A DNA stretch of 64,000 bases from Bacteroidota bacterium (GCA_029781865.1 JAKOVW010000093.1:130718-194717), one strand, 5' to 3'; shown: positions 19,738 through 29,216, numbered from the stretch's first letter. Translations and numbers: made by a program. The notes: generated by a model not told the origin, from the letters alone.

Positions 19738-21741
19738 ATGTCTTTAAATAAAATCGGTTCTTTCTTTCTTCCGTTTGCCATGCTGTGCGTCGGACTTTAT
19801 TTAGTACCCATAAATATTTATGGTCCGGCATTCTCAAAAGTACCTGGTGATTTGGGTGATGCCCGCTTTAATAACTATATCCTTGAGCACAACTATCAGT
19901 ATTTCACCGGAAAAGTGGCCAGCTATTGGGATGCCCCATTTATGTATCCCTATAAAAATGTAATTGCATTCTCTGATAATTTATTGGGAAGTGCACCAAT
20001 CTATGCAGCCTTCAGAATAGCCGGATCAGACCGCGAAACATCTTATCAACTTTGGTTGTTGAGTCTATTCGTTTTAAACTTTGCCTGTTGTTATTGGGTA
20101 CTGAAAAAAGGATCCGGAAACACGATACTTTCGTCCACCGGCGCCTATATTTATAGCTTCTCCATACTGCTAGTTGCTAATATTTATAATGTTCAAACGT
20201 TTCCCAGGTTTATAGTACCCCTGGTTTTTTATTGGTGCTGGAAGTATATCGACCAAAAACAATTCAGGTATTTTATCTATCTGGGCCTGGGTATAATTTA
20301 TCAATTCTACTGCGGTATTTATTTGGGATTCCTTCTGCTTTATGCATTGTTATTCATTACCATTTCATACCTGATCATTTACCGGGATTTTACTTTATTC
20401 AGTCCATTTAAAAATTCAAAGACGCTGAAGAAATATAGTATAGCCTTGATTGTTTTTGCCGGTCTTTTTTTGCCATTCATTTATCCATATATTTCTATTT
20501 CCCACGACGCAGGTGCACCCACATTTGATGAAGTATTTCCGTATATCCCAACCCTACGATCCTATTTTTTTACCAGCAAAGCACCTCTGTTTTGGGGCGT
20601 TTTGTCGGATCACCTGATCAACGGAATAAAATACTGGTGGTGTCACTTTTTATTTATTGGAGCTTTGCCGTGGCTGGGCATTCTGATGATCCCAATTGTT
20701 TTGGTGCGAAATTCTACGGAACCGGGTACAAAAAAATTCATCCTGTTTTTAAGCCTTAGTTTATTTCTATGTTTTGTTTTTTGCCTGAACATCAATGGAT
20801 TTACACTATATAAGTTCATTTATAAAATTCCCGGATTCTCCGCAATGCGTTCGATGAACAGAATCATCAATATTGAGGTTTTGTTTTTCATATTGATATT
20901 CGTATTTGCATTTCATGAACTCAGTAAATCCATCAGAATCATCAATTGGCTGGTGTATTTGTTTCCGCTCTTCGTTATTCTGGACAACTCCATTAATCCG
21001 CAAGAAATTCTCACATACAACAAAAAAGAATCGCAACATCAGATCAATAACATTGTCAAAGAAATTGGCACTCAGTACGATAAGAACTACAAGGCCATAG
21101 CATACATGCCGGATATAATTGATAATCCGGTTTATCTCAACCTCGATGTAATGCTTGCGAGCCAGGAACTTCGGATTCCTTGTGTCAATGCTTACAGCGG
21201 ACATAATCCCGGGCATTTCAATAGTTTTTATGGGAAAATGGATTATCCTTCCTTAGTGGAATGGTGTGATTACAACCACATTCCGACCACGCAGATTCAG
21301 CAAATACCTACTCGCTTTGAAACCATTTTTGGCAAAACGGATCAAAAAGAATTCAATGTGACCTTACTTGCCTTTCAGGATCAGTTCGTTTGTGCAGATA
21401 CAAGCAAAGGATCGATGCTGATTGCCCATAAAAAAGAGTTGGAAGATCCCTGCGCATTTAAATTAATCTTCATGGATTCGACCCATGTGCTTTTGAAATT
21501 TGCGGAAAATAAATTTGTAAGCCTCGCAGGGGAAAATAAAATGTTCCTGTATGCAAATACGGATTCTATTGAGCAAGCTGAACATTTTGAGATTTATCTA
21601 AGAGAAAACGGATACTTTGGATTTAAGGCATCCAACGGATCTTTTTTATGTTCAGATCAGAAACTTGAAGGTAAACTGATTGCAAACAGATCTTATATCG
21701 GAGACTGGGAAAAATTTAAAATAAGAATTGCGGTGAAGTAA
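19738..21741 (+). CDS. Polytopic glycosyltransferase-like membrane protein with fascin-like C-terminal domain
   Basis: The 667-residue protein has about ten or more hydrophobic segments up to around residue 430. Right after the first one comes VPGDLGDARFNNY, with acidic residues D38 and D41 in the position where GT-C enzymes have their catalytic acidic motif. The soluble C-terminal part (about 440-667) ends with a pattern of beta strands and repeated F-x-L/F-K-F elements (QFVCADTSKGSMLIA, FGFKASNGSFLCSD, WEKFKI) that resembles a fascin-type beta-trefoil. This would be an actin-bundling or sugar-binding fold; here binding of glycan is inference. Single gene between metH and a convergent gene. 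Sugar donor and acceptor are unknown. Confidence 0.6.
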   Translation: MSLNKIGSFFLPFAMLCVGLYLVPINIYGPAFSKVPGDLGDARFNNYILEHNYQYFTGKVASYWDAPFMYPYKNVIAFSDNLLGSAPIYAAFRIAGSDRETSYQLWLLSLFVLNFACCYWVLKKGSGNTILSSTGAYIYSFSILLVANIYNVQTFPRFIVPLVFYWCWKYIDQKQFRYFIYLGLGIIYQFYCGIYLGFLLLYALLFITISYLIIYRDFTLFSPFKNSKTLKKYSIALIVFAGLFLPFIYPYISISHDAGAPTFDEVFPYIPTLRSYFFTSKAPLFWGVLSDHLINGIKYWWCHFLFIGALPWLGILMIPIVLVRNSTEPGTKKFILFLSLSLFLCFVFCLNINGFTLYKFIYKIPGFSAMRSMNRIINIEVLFFILIFVFAFHELSKSIRIINWLVYLFPLFVILDNSINPQEILTYNKKESQHQINNIVKEIGTQYDKNYKAIAYMPDIIDNPVYLNLDVMLASQELRIPCVNAYSGHNPGHFNSFYGKMDYPSLVEWCDYNHIPTTQIQQIPTRFETIFGKTDQKEFNVTLLAFQDQFVCADTSKGSMLIAHKKELEDPCAFKLIFMDSTHVLLKFAENKFVSLAGENKMFLYANTDSIEQAEHFEIYLRENGYFGFKASNGSFLCSDQKLEGKLIANRSYIGDWEKFKIRIAVK

Positions 21742-21806
21742 AATCTATCCTTTCATTTAAATTTTATATGATTTAACGCTCACGGAAATTTTTACAAAGG
21801 CCCTAT

Positions 21807-23372
21807 TTATTCTATCTTCTTAAGTAATAAAGTCTCTAGTTCTTTATTGCTGTTCAATGGAATATAACAGAATTTATTCTTTAATTCTTCATATTCTTGT
21901 CTGGTACAAAAAATAAAATCACTCGATTCGTTAATTCCATTCCTGTCAGCGGGTATCAGATAATCCATTGAATACATTTTTCTATAATAATTGATTGCCG
22001 GTTCTAAGTTCCAATCCGATGATAAAGAAATAGGATGCGACCAATTCATTGTATTATTGTGTTCCATCATTACTAATTGCATTCTTTGTTTTACCTCTGA
22101 ATCAAAGGCCCATTCTAAAGAATGTTTTAAATTTAAATTACAATAAAAATGATAAATTAAAGGAGCAGTTAAAAAAATGACCAACAAAGCATTAAAAATC
22201 ACAATTTCATAGCTTGCCTTTAATGTCAAAGAGTATTCAGCCAGTAAATAGACGACCAAAAGTGAATACAATGGAATATAAAAAAGAGCTGTTCGCTCCA
22301 TTGGATATAAAACATCAAACACGTAATGTTGAAGAATATTGGCGAATATCATCAACAAGAGCACCACCGTTATTTTCTGAAGTGGACTTTCATGATTAAC
22401 ATACAACTGACTGATAAGCGCTAGAAGAAAAAAAAGAATGACAATAACCCTTACGATCTTCCATAAAACCTCTCCATAATAACTGAAATAAATCGACCTA
22501 TGTATCAAAATCGTTAATGTATTATCAATAAAATTTTGTTGCCCTCCAAAATAAAGTTGATTATTCTCTTTCAGCAAAAGCAATTGACTTATCGCAGGAA
22601 GTAAAAACAGAATATTGAGAAAAACAATGGTTGCAATTATACCCATTTTTTTATTATCCCACGATCTGCCCTTACCTTGCCGGCTTCTGAATAATGCGAT
22701 TAAATAGACTGCCAGAATTGTGATATTCAGGTTTAAATAAATCAGATTTGAATACACTGAAAGTAAACTAAAAAAGATCGATAAAGCAAAACATTTTACA
22801 AATTGACTATCATTCTTATCGCTTGAATAACTTAAGAAGTAATACAAGGATCCCAACGCAAATCCCAAAGCCAGACCATAGCCTCTTGCAAGACTAAAGT
22901 ATTCTAACAAATATGGATTTAAAAGAATAAGGGTAGCTCCGGCAAGAGAGACGTAAAAGTTATTAATTTTTGAGAGTAGTTGATACGAATAAAACGCATA
23001 AATCAAAAACGCAAATAAATTGGGTATTCGAAGGACCAATTCTTTGCCACCAAAACAAGAATAGAGAATCGACATCAAGCTGGTATTCAAAAAATGATTA
23101 TTTGCCGTATGAACAAATGTTGGGTCACCCGTAATTATTTTAAATGAAATACATTCATCATGAGTGAATGAAATCGTTCCCGCTCTTAACACAACATAAA
23201 TAAATAATAAAGAAATTAATAAAAGTAAAATGGTAAACGTAAGATTCAGCCCTTTGAGCCTTATTAAATAGATAAATAAACTCGTTTTCTTTACCTGAGA
23301 ATTCGTGATTCTAATAGTTGATTTCTCGGTTCCGGTAATAAACATTTTAAGCGAATGCATTGGCATATTCAC
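21807..23372 (-). CDS. Polytopic glycosyltransferase-like membrane protein (GT39/PMT-like)
   Basis: The 521-residue product has an N-terminal tail of about 45 residues, then roughly ten hydrophobic segments. After the first one is AGTISFTHDECIS, with adjacent acidic residues D72 and E73 typical of GT-C enzymes that use lipid-linked sugars. The short soluble C-terminus (about 445-521) ends with repeated charged residues. Start is uncertain among four methionines near the N-terminus. It is convergent with the preceding fascin-domain protein, and probably works on the same class of surface glycan, though sequence identity is low by eye. Confidence 0.65.
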   Translation of the reverse strand: MNMPMHSLKMFITGTEKSTIRITNSQVKKTSLFIYLIRLKGLNLTFTILLLLISLLFIYVVLRAGTISFTHDECISFKIITGDPTFVHTANNHFLNTSLMSILYSCFGGKELVLRIPNLFAFLIYAFYSYQLLSKINNFYVSLAGATLILLNPYLLEYFSLARGYGLALGFALGSLYYFLSYSSDKNDSQFVKCFALSIFFSLLSVYSNLIYLNLNITILAVYLIALFRSRQGKGRSWDNKKMGIIATIVFLNILFLLPAISQLLLLKENNQLYFGGQQNFIDNTLTILIHRSIYFSYYGEVLWKIVRVIVILFFLLALISQLYVNHESPLQKITVVLLLMIFANILQHYVFDVLYPMERTALFYIPLYSLLVVYLLAEYSLTLKASYEIVIFNALLVIFLTAPLIYHFYCNLNLKHSLEWAFDSEVKQRMQLVMMEHNNTMNWSHPISLSSDWNLEPAINYYRKMYSMDYLIPADRNGINESSDFIFCTRQEYEELKNKFCYIPLNSNKELETLLLKKIE

Positions 23373-23589
23373 CCTTCAATAGTTTAAGGACTTTAAATTA
23401 GAAATGGAAATTGTATATGATGGTAAACGAACTAATCCGGGCTTTGTGAATTTCTTAACTTTAATTGTACAAGGGAAGAATGGCTATGTACGGCAATCAA
23501 TAGCATATTTTAGTATGTGCTAAAGGATCTGTGGTTCCTTTAGAATTGCTTGCAAGAAAATCACTACAGTGATTACTATCTCAACTGCA

Positions 23590-24342
23590 TTATTGAGGCA
23601 ACCTTAGAGAAGTGCCGAAGGAAATAAATTTATTGACACCCAGGTTCAGTGTTGGTGAACCCAGAGCCAGATCAATGGAGAAATTATTTTTAAGTGCATA
23701 AATGAAACCGATATCCATACCATTGGAGGCACTTACATTCTTTGCAAAATTGCCATAGTACTCTGCATAGACCGCAAACCGGTCTGTAACGTTGTAATTC
23801 AGTTCGACGGCGGATAGATAAGATTTGTCCAATGTCACCTGATCCCGTGATATCCCTATATTGGAATACAGTTTCAAACCTCCTGCGATCTCATGTCGCA
23901 TAGAGATGGTGAATGTATAACCCAGATGCTCCCCTTTAAATGCTTTACTTAAAGTTACCGGTAGTTTAAAATAACTGACTATCGTTACTTTGGGCAATAG
24001 ACCCTTTTGCCACCACAACAAATTCTTGAAACTTATTGTCAGAGGCTGAAAACCGGAAATGGTATTGACATCCGGAATGACCGTATATTGATTAAGCAAT
24101 CGCACTTCAAATTTTTTAACGACTCCATACCGTATTAAAGTAACATTATCCATGCCGTTTGCAGATTCATCTAATTTGGAAAATTGCAAACCGGTCTCTA
24201 TCTGAAAATGATTGATTTCAACCACATGGGATCCATCGCTCTGGTCAGGCCGGTCTGTATTCAATACATTTAAAACGCTTTGTGCACTTGAATCAAGAAA
24301 GCAAATTGCCATCATCAGCAACAGGCTAGAATACTTTTTCAT
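23590..24342 (-). CDS. Outer-membrane beta-barrel protein (MetA/phenol-degradation-like family)
   Basis: The 250-residue protein starts with a signal peptide (to about residue 20, ending SSAQS) followed by LNTDRPDQSDGSHVV, the conserved TDRPD opening of a Bacteroidota outer-membrane family often annotated as transporter or Phenol_MetA_deg. The remainder is alternating hydrophobic/polar strands, with the last strand ending in SFGTSLRLPQ. It is the third gene of a minus-strand operon, 17 bp after the 616-residue membrane protein. Substrate and real function are unknown. Confidence 0.65.
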   Translation of the reverse strand: MKKYSSLLLMMAICFLDSSAQSVLNVLNTDRPDQSDGSHVVEINHFQIETGLQFSKLDESANGMDNVTLIRYGVVKKFEVRLLNQYTVIPDVNTISGFQPLTISFKNLLWWQKGLLPKVTIVSYFKLPVTLSKAFKGEHLGYTFTISMRHEIAGGLKLYSNIGISRDQVTLDKSYLSAVELNYNVTDRFAVYAEYYGNFAKNVSASNGMDIGFIYALKNNFSIDLALGSPTLNLGVNKFISFGTSLRLPQ

Positions 24343-24359
24343 AGATGTCCGGGGATTAA

Positions 24360-26210
24360 CTAATAAAACGTCTCCAATTTAATATCATCAATATAAATGG
24401 AGTGATCACTCCGGTTCCAAAAGTACGTCTTAAAAATATCTTCCCGGGACCTGACTTCCGGTGTCAGGTAAATAAACTCAACATACTGCCATTGGTCCCT
24501 TGGCAGGTTTAATTTTTCAAAATTGAGCGATCTCCAAAAATAGGTTTTACCGTGGTATTGCATTTCTGCGCATAAATTGGCTTTGGTAATGGTATCTGCT
24601 CCGGATGGTATAAATACATGTGCAGAGATTCTTAAATAGGCATAATCATGAGTGGTGACAGCATTGAATGGAATCCAGATTGCTTTGCTAAATCCGGATG
24701 GACTCACCCGTTGAGCATGCTTTCCTTCAAACACCGGTGTATTCACAAGACTTTCGTCATTTCCAAATTCCATATCCTCCATACCTATGATGCGATGTTG
24801 AAAATACGGTGCCGGCACAAATGACTCAACGCCTGTTTCACTTCGCAATTTAATGAGCAATCCTTCTGTTTCCGGAGCTCGTTTTAATGCAAGAAAATTT
24901 TTTAGGTAAGCCGCTTTCGTCATCCGCTCCGGGTCAATAATGCCTTTGTGAAATTGCCAGGTTTGAAAAAGGTTGAATACAATTAAAATGGGGATAAGCC
25001 CTGAGAAAAAAAGGCTTTGCCATTTTTTAATACCACCTGTTGTCTGTATCGCTGTCAACAAAGCTGCCAAAGGAAAACAAAGATAACTGTATGCCGGTAT
25101 GGCCGCCCTCGAACTGAAACTGGATGAATACCACCACACCGACCAACTTGCAGTCAGATATAATGAACTCAAAAAAACAAAAATCACTGGAAAAAAAATG
25201 GTCCTCTGATTTTTGTACAAATACCAAAATCCAATGCAGCAAACCATTACCAACGGTGTATACAACATCCAACCTTTTCGAAAACTAAATAAATAATCTG
25301 CAAGGTGCGGAGACAACAAATCAAGTCCTTCCCCGGGATTATCATAACTATTTATAATCCAATGTCCCGTTTCTATTTTCCAATAGATGAATTGAATGGA
25401 TCCGAATGCCATCAGTATGAAAAAAGATAACAGACTTTGCCTTCGTTCGTTTACACAAAAACCGGCTAATCGTTTGCGGACTGCATTCAAAGAATCCATT
25501 CCCCAAAATACAGGTATGCACAAGGATATGATTTCAACGGGACGGACCAATGTCATCAATGCTGAACAAGCGATTGCGGAATACCAATATTTTTGTCTGC
25601 CTGTTTTCAGATACTGCTCTGACAAAAAAAGCAGCAATGCATACAACATGAACAAATAATTGTGTGACATGACATTCAGATTATACATTCCTGAATGCAC
25701 CATCATATTCGTTCCAAAAAAAATACAAACCAGCGTTAGCTGCACTATGCTTTTTTCAAAATAATTCCGCAGCGTTTTTTGCAATAAAATAAATCCAATA
25801 CAAGTCACCAGTATGCTTTCTATAAATATCATCCACTGGTAGGGCGTTGAAAATCCATCCATAGGATAATTCAGAAGATAGGCTATGAGATGCCCGATCA
25901 GGAAGAATGGCAGATAAAGCAATGCCATGCCCGAAGAATATCGAATAATCCAGTGTTGGTTGTCTATCCAGCTGAATTGATAAAGCGTAGGTGTGTTGTG
26001 ATAAGTATCGTTGATTTTAGTTACCCATTCCAGGTCAGTAAAATTTAAATTCCAGTCATGAACGAATTTGGGGAGGTATAAATAATAACCAAAAACGTCA
26101 TACGAAAACAGGTTAACGCTTTTTGTTACATAATTTAATACTATTAAAGTCGTAAGGATGAGTAAAAAACCATATCTTAAATAGAATGATTTTATTGAGC
26201 CGGCAAACAT
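24360..26210 (-). CDS. Polytopic glycosyltransferase-like protein with C-terminal carbohydrate-binding-like beta sandwich
   Basis: The 616-residue protein is a clear paralogue of the product of 29897-31246: both have D-x-x-GYY-x-YLP after the first membrane segment (D38 here), FRKGWMLYTP, a SWxxWWY...RA motif, and NLFQT near the end of the membrane region. This copy carries an extra soluble part, about residues 455-616, with predicted strands and the ending SIYIDDIKLETFY, the pattern of CBM4/9-type jelly-roll modules. It would bind sugar on the periplasmic side (inference). It is 29 bp after the DUF3109 gene and 17 bp before the barrel gene. Confidence 0.65.
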   Translation of the reverse strand: MFAGSIKSFYLRYGFLLILTTLIVLNYVTKSVNLFSYDVFGYYLYLPKFVHDWNLNFTDLEWVTKINDTYHNTPTLYQFSWIDNQHWIIRYSSGMALLYLPFFLIGHLIAYLLNYPMDGFSTPYQWMIFIESILVTCIGFILLQKTLRNYFEKSIVQLTLVCIFFGTNMMVHSGMYNLNVMSHNYLFMLYALLLFLSEQYLKTGRQKYWYSAIACSALMTLVRPVEIISLCIPVFWGMDSLNAVRKRLAGFCVNERRQSLLSFFILMAFGSIQFIYWKIETGHWIINSYDNPGEGLDLLSPHLADYLFSFRKGWMLYTPLVMVCCIGFWYLYKNQRTIFFPVIFVFLSSLYLTASWSVWWYSSSFSSRAAIPAYSYLCFPLAALLTAIQTTGGIKKWQSLFFSGLIPILIVFNLFQTWQFHKGIIDPERMTKAAYLKNFLALKRAPETEGLLIKLRSETGVESFVPAPYFQHRIIGMEDMEFGNDESLVNTPVFEGKHAQRVSPSGFSKAIWIPFNAVTTHDYAYLRISAHVFIPSGADTITKANLCAEMQYHGKTYFWRSLNFEKLNLPRDQWQYVEFIYLTPEVRSREDIFKTYFWNRSDHSIYIDDIKLETFY

Positions 26211-26239
26211 TTTACATTGCTTGATGAAGTATGCTAAAG

Positions 26240-26827
26240 CTAACGATCTGCTTTAGTCATATGTTGATACGCTTCATCCAATTGCTGATAAAAATCTTCG
26301 CCGAATTTTCTGATCAGTGCATCTTTTACAAACTGATAGAGCGGCATTTTTTGTGCTTCGCCAAGCGTACATGCGGCTTTACATATATCCCATTGATCAT
26401 AATTGACAGCTACAAAACCCTGTTGTTTATTTTCCTTGACGCGAATCGGATATAAATGACAGGAAATGGGTTTTTTAAAATCGCTTACCCCTGCTTTATT
26501 TGCCTGTTCGATGCCACAGGCAGCAATTCCATTTTTATCCCTGGTCATAAATACACAGGCACCATCCGGCATGAGCGCCGTACCCCAGGACTTCATCTCC
26601 CTGTAGTATTGGTATAATCCGCTTTTCTCGATTTGCGCTATGCTTTGAGGAGTAAGAAAAGCTTTTACGTTTGGATATATTTCCTCAATGATTTCCTTTT
26701 CCTCTGCTGTAACCGGAGCTCCAAAATCCCCTTCATAGCAACAGGCACCTTTGCATTTGTCCAAAGCACAGATAAATCGGGCTTCCAGTACTTCATCACT
26801 GACTAAAATATTGTCGATCATTAACAT
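26240..26827 (-). CDS. DUF3109 family cysteine-rich protein
   Basis: The 195-residue protein has the cysteine pattern CALDKCKGACC at residues 20-30, then single cysteines in GACVF, AACGIE, SCHLYPIR and KAACTLG, which is the signature of DUF3109 and related to YkgJ-type putative metal-binding proteins. A zinc or iron-sulfur cluster is likely, but the biochemical role is unknown. First gene of a three-gene minus-strand operon. A -7-like TAATTTCG lies four bases upstream of its ATG, and the gap to divergent gltA is full of repeats. Confidence 0.85.
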   Translation of the reverse strand: MLMIDNILVSDEVLEARFICALDKCKGACCYEGDFGAPVTAEEKEIIEEIYPNVKAFLTPQSIAQIEKSGLYQYYREMKSWGTALMPDGACVFMTRDKNGIAACGIEQANKAGVSDFKKPISCHLYPIRVKENKQQGFVAVNYDQWDICKAACTLGEAQKMPLYQFVKDALIRKFGEDFYQQLDEAYQHMTKADR

Positions 26828-26844
26828 GCTGCGAAATTACAGGT

Positions 26845-27345
26845 TATAGGTAATAGGGTGTAGGTTTTTAGGTGGTAGGCTTTAGGTTTTTAGGTTGTAG
26901 GTTTTTAGGCGTTAGCTATTTAGGCTATAGACGGAAGGAGCTTAGGTGGCAGAGGAAAAGGTAGTAGCGGTTTAGACTGTAGCAATTTAGTCTATAGCGG
27001 TTTAGTCTATAGACTATAGTCGGAAGTAGTTTAGAAGGATTAATACTGTGTTATAAGTAAGACTATTTTTTGAATTGATAGAATTCTAATGTAAAATATG
27101 TTAAATTCTAACTAACCTGCTAAAACGTAGATTCCTAATATCAATACTACAAAAGTCTTAATCCGTTCAATCTAAAGCATATATTACTACAACCTAAACT
27201 GCTACAGCCTAAAAACCTACAGCCTACATTCCTATAGCCTAAAAACCTAACACCTAAAAACCTAACACCTAAACACCTACAACCTAAATTACTACAACCT
27301 AAACTGCTACAACCTAAAAGCCTAAAAACCTACTGCCAAAAACCC
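26845..27345. repeat. Inverted pair of 7/8-bp arrays between divergent genes
   Basis: The left arm (about 26845-27040) is made of alternating 7- and 8-bp words on the + strand such as GTTGTAG and GTTTTTAG, later TCTATAG and CGGTTTAG. The right arm (about 27181-27334) has the complementary words CTACAAC and CTAAAAAC. An example of exact pairing is GTAGGTTTTTAGGC at 26897-26910 with its reverse complement at 27207-27220. Between them is unique AT-rich sequence. The whole lies between DUF3109 (minus) and gltA (plus) and could extrude a long imperfect hairpin. Confidence 0.85.
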
Positions 27346-27436
27346 CTATAGTCTGATTTTTTTCATCCTAAATTCCGCTCTTCCCCTCTTACTAATAATG
27401 TTTCATCAAAAACATAAGGTTTCCTGAAAAACATTA

Positions 27437-27444
27437 TACTTTTG
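27437..27444 (+). promoter_or_regulatory. Candidate -7 box of gltA
   Basis: TACTTTTG fits TAnnTTTG and lies 36 bases upstream of the gltA ATG at 27481. It overlaps the in-frame TTG at 27442, which argues that this upstream codon is not the start. Confidence 0.5.
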
Positions 27445-27480
27445 CGCGTTGTTTTTCGAAAGTATTCTATCAGAAATTAC

Positions 27481-28794
27481 ATGGACAGGCTAAAAACCCT
27501 ATTCAAAGAAAGATTCACATCTTCCGCTGAGGAAATCAAATCCCTCGTGAAATCTTATGGGACCAAAATCATAGACAGCGTTCAGATTGAACAGGTCTAT
27601 GGTGGTATGCGGGGCATTCAAAGCATGCTTTGGGAAACCTCTTCATTGGATTCCAACGAGGGCATACGGTTTCGCGGTTATTCCATTCCCGAACTCAGGG
27701 AGCGACTTCCAAAGATTAATGGTGCAACAGAACCCTTACCGGAAGGGCTATTCTGGCTCATGCTCACCGACAAATTGCCAACGGAGGAAGACGTTACCTG
27801 GCTGAGCAAAGAGTGGCAAAGAAGGGCGGTATTGACTCCAAAAGAATACGATCTCCTGGATCACCTGGATTCTGTAATCCACCCCATGACTCAATTCAGT
27901 ATGGCTATTATGTGCATGCAATCGGAAAGCGTGTTTGCGCATCAATACGAAAATGGCATGACCAAAGCCGAATACTGGGATGTGATGTATGAAGATTGCA
28001 TGAATCTCATTGCCAAACTTCCATTGGTAGCAGCCTATATCTACAGAAAAACCTTTTATAATAACGAGCAAATCAGCGCAGATCCAAACCTGGACTGGAG
28101 CGCCAATTTTGCCCATATGCTGGGAAAAGACGATTCCGCCTTTAAAGACCTTATGAGACTTTACATGACGATACATGCAGATCATGAAGGTGGAAATGCT
28201 TCGGCCCATACGGTGCATTTGGTCGGCTCTACCCTTAGCGATGCCTATTTATCGCTTTCCGCCGGTATCAATGCGTTAGCCGGACCTCTACATGGACTGG
28301 CCAATCAGGAAGTTATGGATTGGATTTACGACATGATCCGCGACCTTGGCACCAATACCCCTTCCAAAGAACAAATAGCAGAATACGTAAAGACTACTTT
28401 ATCTCATGGCGTAGTAGTGCCCGGTTATGGCCATGCGGTCCTGAGAAAACCGGATCCGCGATTCCTGGCTCAAAAGGATTTTGCTGAAAAGCATTGCCCG
28501 CAGGATGCCATGGTTCAAATCGTTTGGAATGTTTTTGAAGTTGTTCCACCCATTCTCGAAAGTCTTGGCAAAGTAAAAAATCCATGGCCAAACGTAGACG
28601 CGCACTCCGGTGCTTTATTGGAACACTACGGAATGAAAGAACACAATTTTTATACGGTAATGTTTGGCGTTTCCAGGGCTTTGGGTGTGCTTGCACAACT
28701 CTGCTGGGACAGGGCATATAATCTTCCACTGGAACGTCCAAAATCTCTGACCACCGAAGAGATTAAACTCTTCTTAGCAAATTCAAACAATTAA
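27481..28794 (+). CDS. gltA: Citrate synthase, eukaryotic-like type
   Basis: Starting at the ATG of MDRLKTLFKERF the protein has 437 residues. It condenses acetyl-CoA with oxaloacetate at the entry of the citric acid cycle. Active-site residues are visible at nearly the numbers of the animal mitochondrial enzyme: H271 in GPLHG, H318 in GYGHA and D373 in NVDAHSG, with HADHEGGNASAHTV at 232. This type I-like form occurs in many Bacteroidota. It lies 15 bp upstream of gcvH with which it probably forms an operon. A longer frame from TTG 27442 is rejected because it overlaps the promoter box. Confidence 0.95.
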   Translation: MDRLKTLFKERFTSSAEEIKSLVKSYGTKIIDSVQIEQVYGGMRGIQSMLWETSSLDSNEGIRFRGYSIPELRERLPKINGATEPLPEGLFWLMLTDKLPTEEDVTWLSKEWQRRAVLTPKEYDLLDHLDSVIHPMTQFSMAIMCMQSESVFAHQYENGMTKAEYWDVMYEDCMNLIAKLPLVAAYIYRKTFYNNEQISADPNLDWSANFAHMLGKDDSAFKDLMRLYMTIHADHEGGNASAHTVHLVGSTLSDAYLSLSAGINALAGPLHGLANQEVMDWIYDMIRDLGTNTPSKEQIAEYVKTTLSHGVVVPGYGHAVLRKPDPRFLAQKDFAEKHCPQDAMVQIVWNVFEVVPPILESLGKVKNPWPNVDAHSGALLEHYGMKEHNFYTVMFGVSRALGVLAQLCWDRAYNLPLERPKSLTTEEIKLFLANSNN

Positions 28795-28809
28795 AAACCA
28801 TATTCGAAT

Positions 28810-29202
28810 ATGAATTTTCCAGAAGATCTTAAATATACCCGCGAGCACGAATGGGTTCGCATCAATGGGAATATTGCTACCATTGGTATCACTGAATTCG
28901 CTCAATCTGAATTAGGCGATATCGTCTATGTGGAGGTAGAAACCATTGGCGACGAAGTCATGAAAGACGATGTATTCGGTACCGTTGAAGCCGTTAAAAC
29001 CACTTCGGATTTATTTATGCCGATTTCCGGTAAAATACTGGAGTTGAATCCAAAAATCGATGAGAAAGGAGGCAACGATCCGACCCTGGTCAATTCCGAC
29101 CCGTATGGTGACGGCTGGATTGTAAAGGCAGAAGTTAAGGATCCCGCGCAATTGAATGAATTGATGGATGCCGCTTCTTACCGCAGCCTGATCGGCAAAT
29201 AA
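28810..29202 (+). CDS. gcvH: Glycine cleavage system H protein
   Basis: The 130-residue protein is the lipoyl carrier of the glycine cleavage complex. The lipoylated lysine is K63 in FGTVEAVKTTSDLF, and the typical opening KYTREHEWVR and the DPYGDGWI motif near the end are present. It is of normal length. It sits between gltA (15 bp) and a VanZ-like gene (14 bp). gcvT and gcvP are not in the window. A gcvH-VanZ pair directly after sprA is known from Flavobacterium; here the pair lies about 16.5 kb downstream of sprA. Confidence 0.97.
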   Translation: MNFPEDLKYTREHEWVRINGNIATIGITEFAQSELGDIVYVEVETIGDEVMKDDVFGTVEAVKTTSDLFMPISGKILELNPKIDEKGGNDPTLVNSDPYGDGWIVKAEVKDPAQLNELMDAASYRSLIGK

Positions 29203-29216
29203 TTTAATTTCCTTTA

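Noticed and set aside
27442-27480. Upstream TTG start for gltA
   Set aside because: The codon lies in the TACTTTTG promoter box, and the extension MRVVFRKYS is not part of the citrate synthase family.
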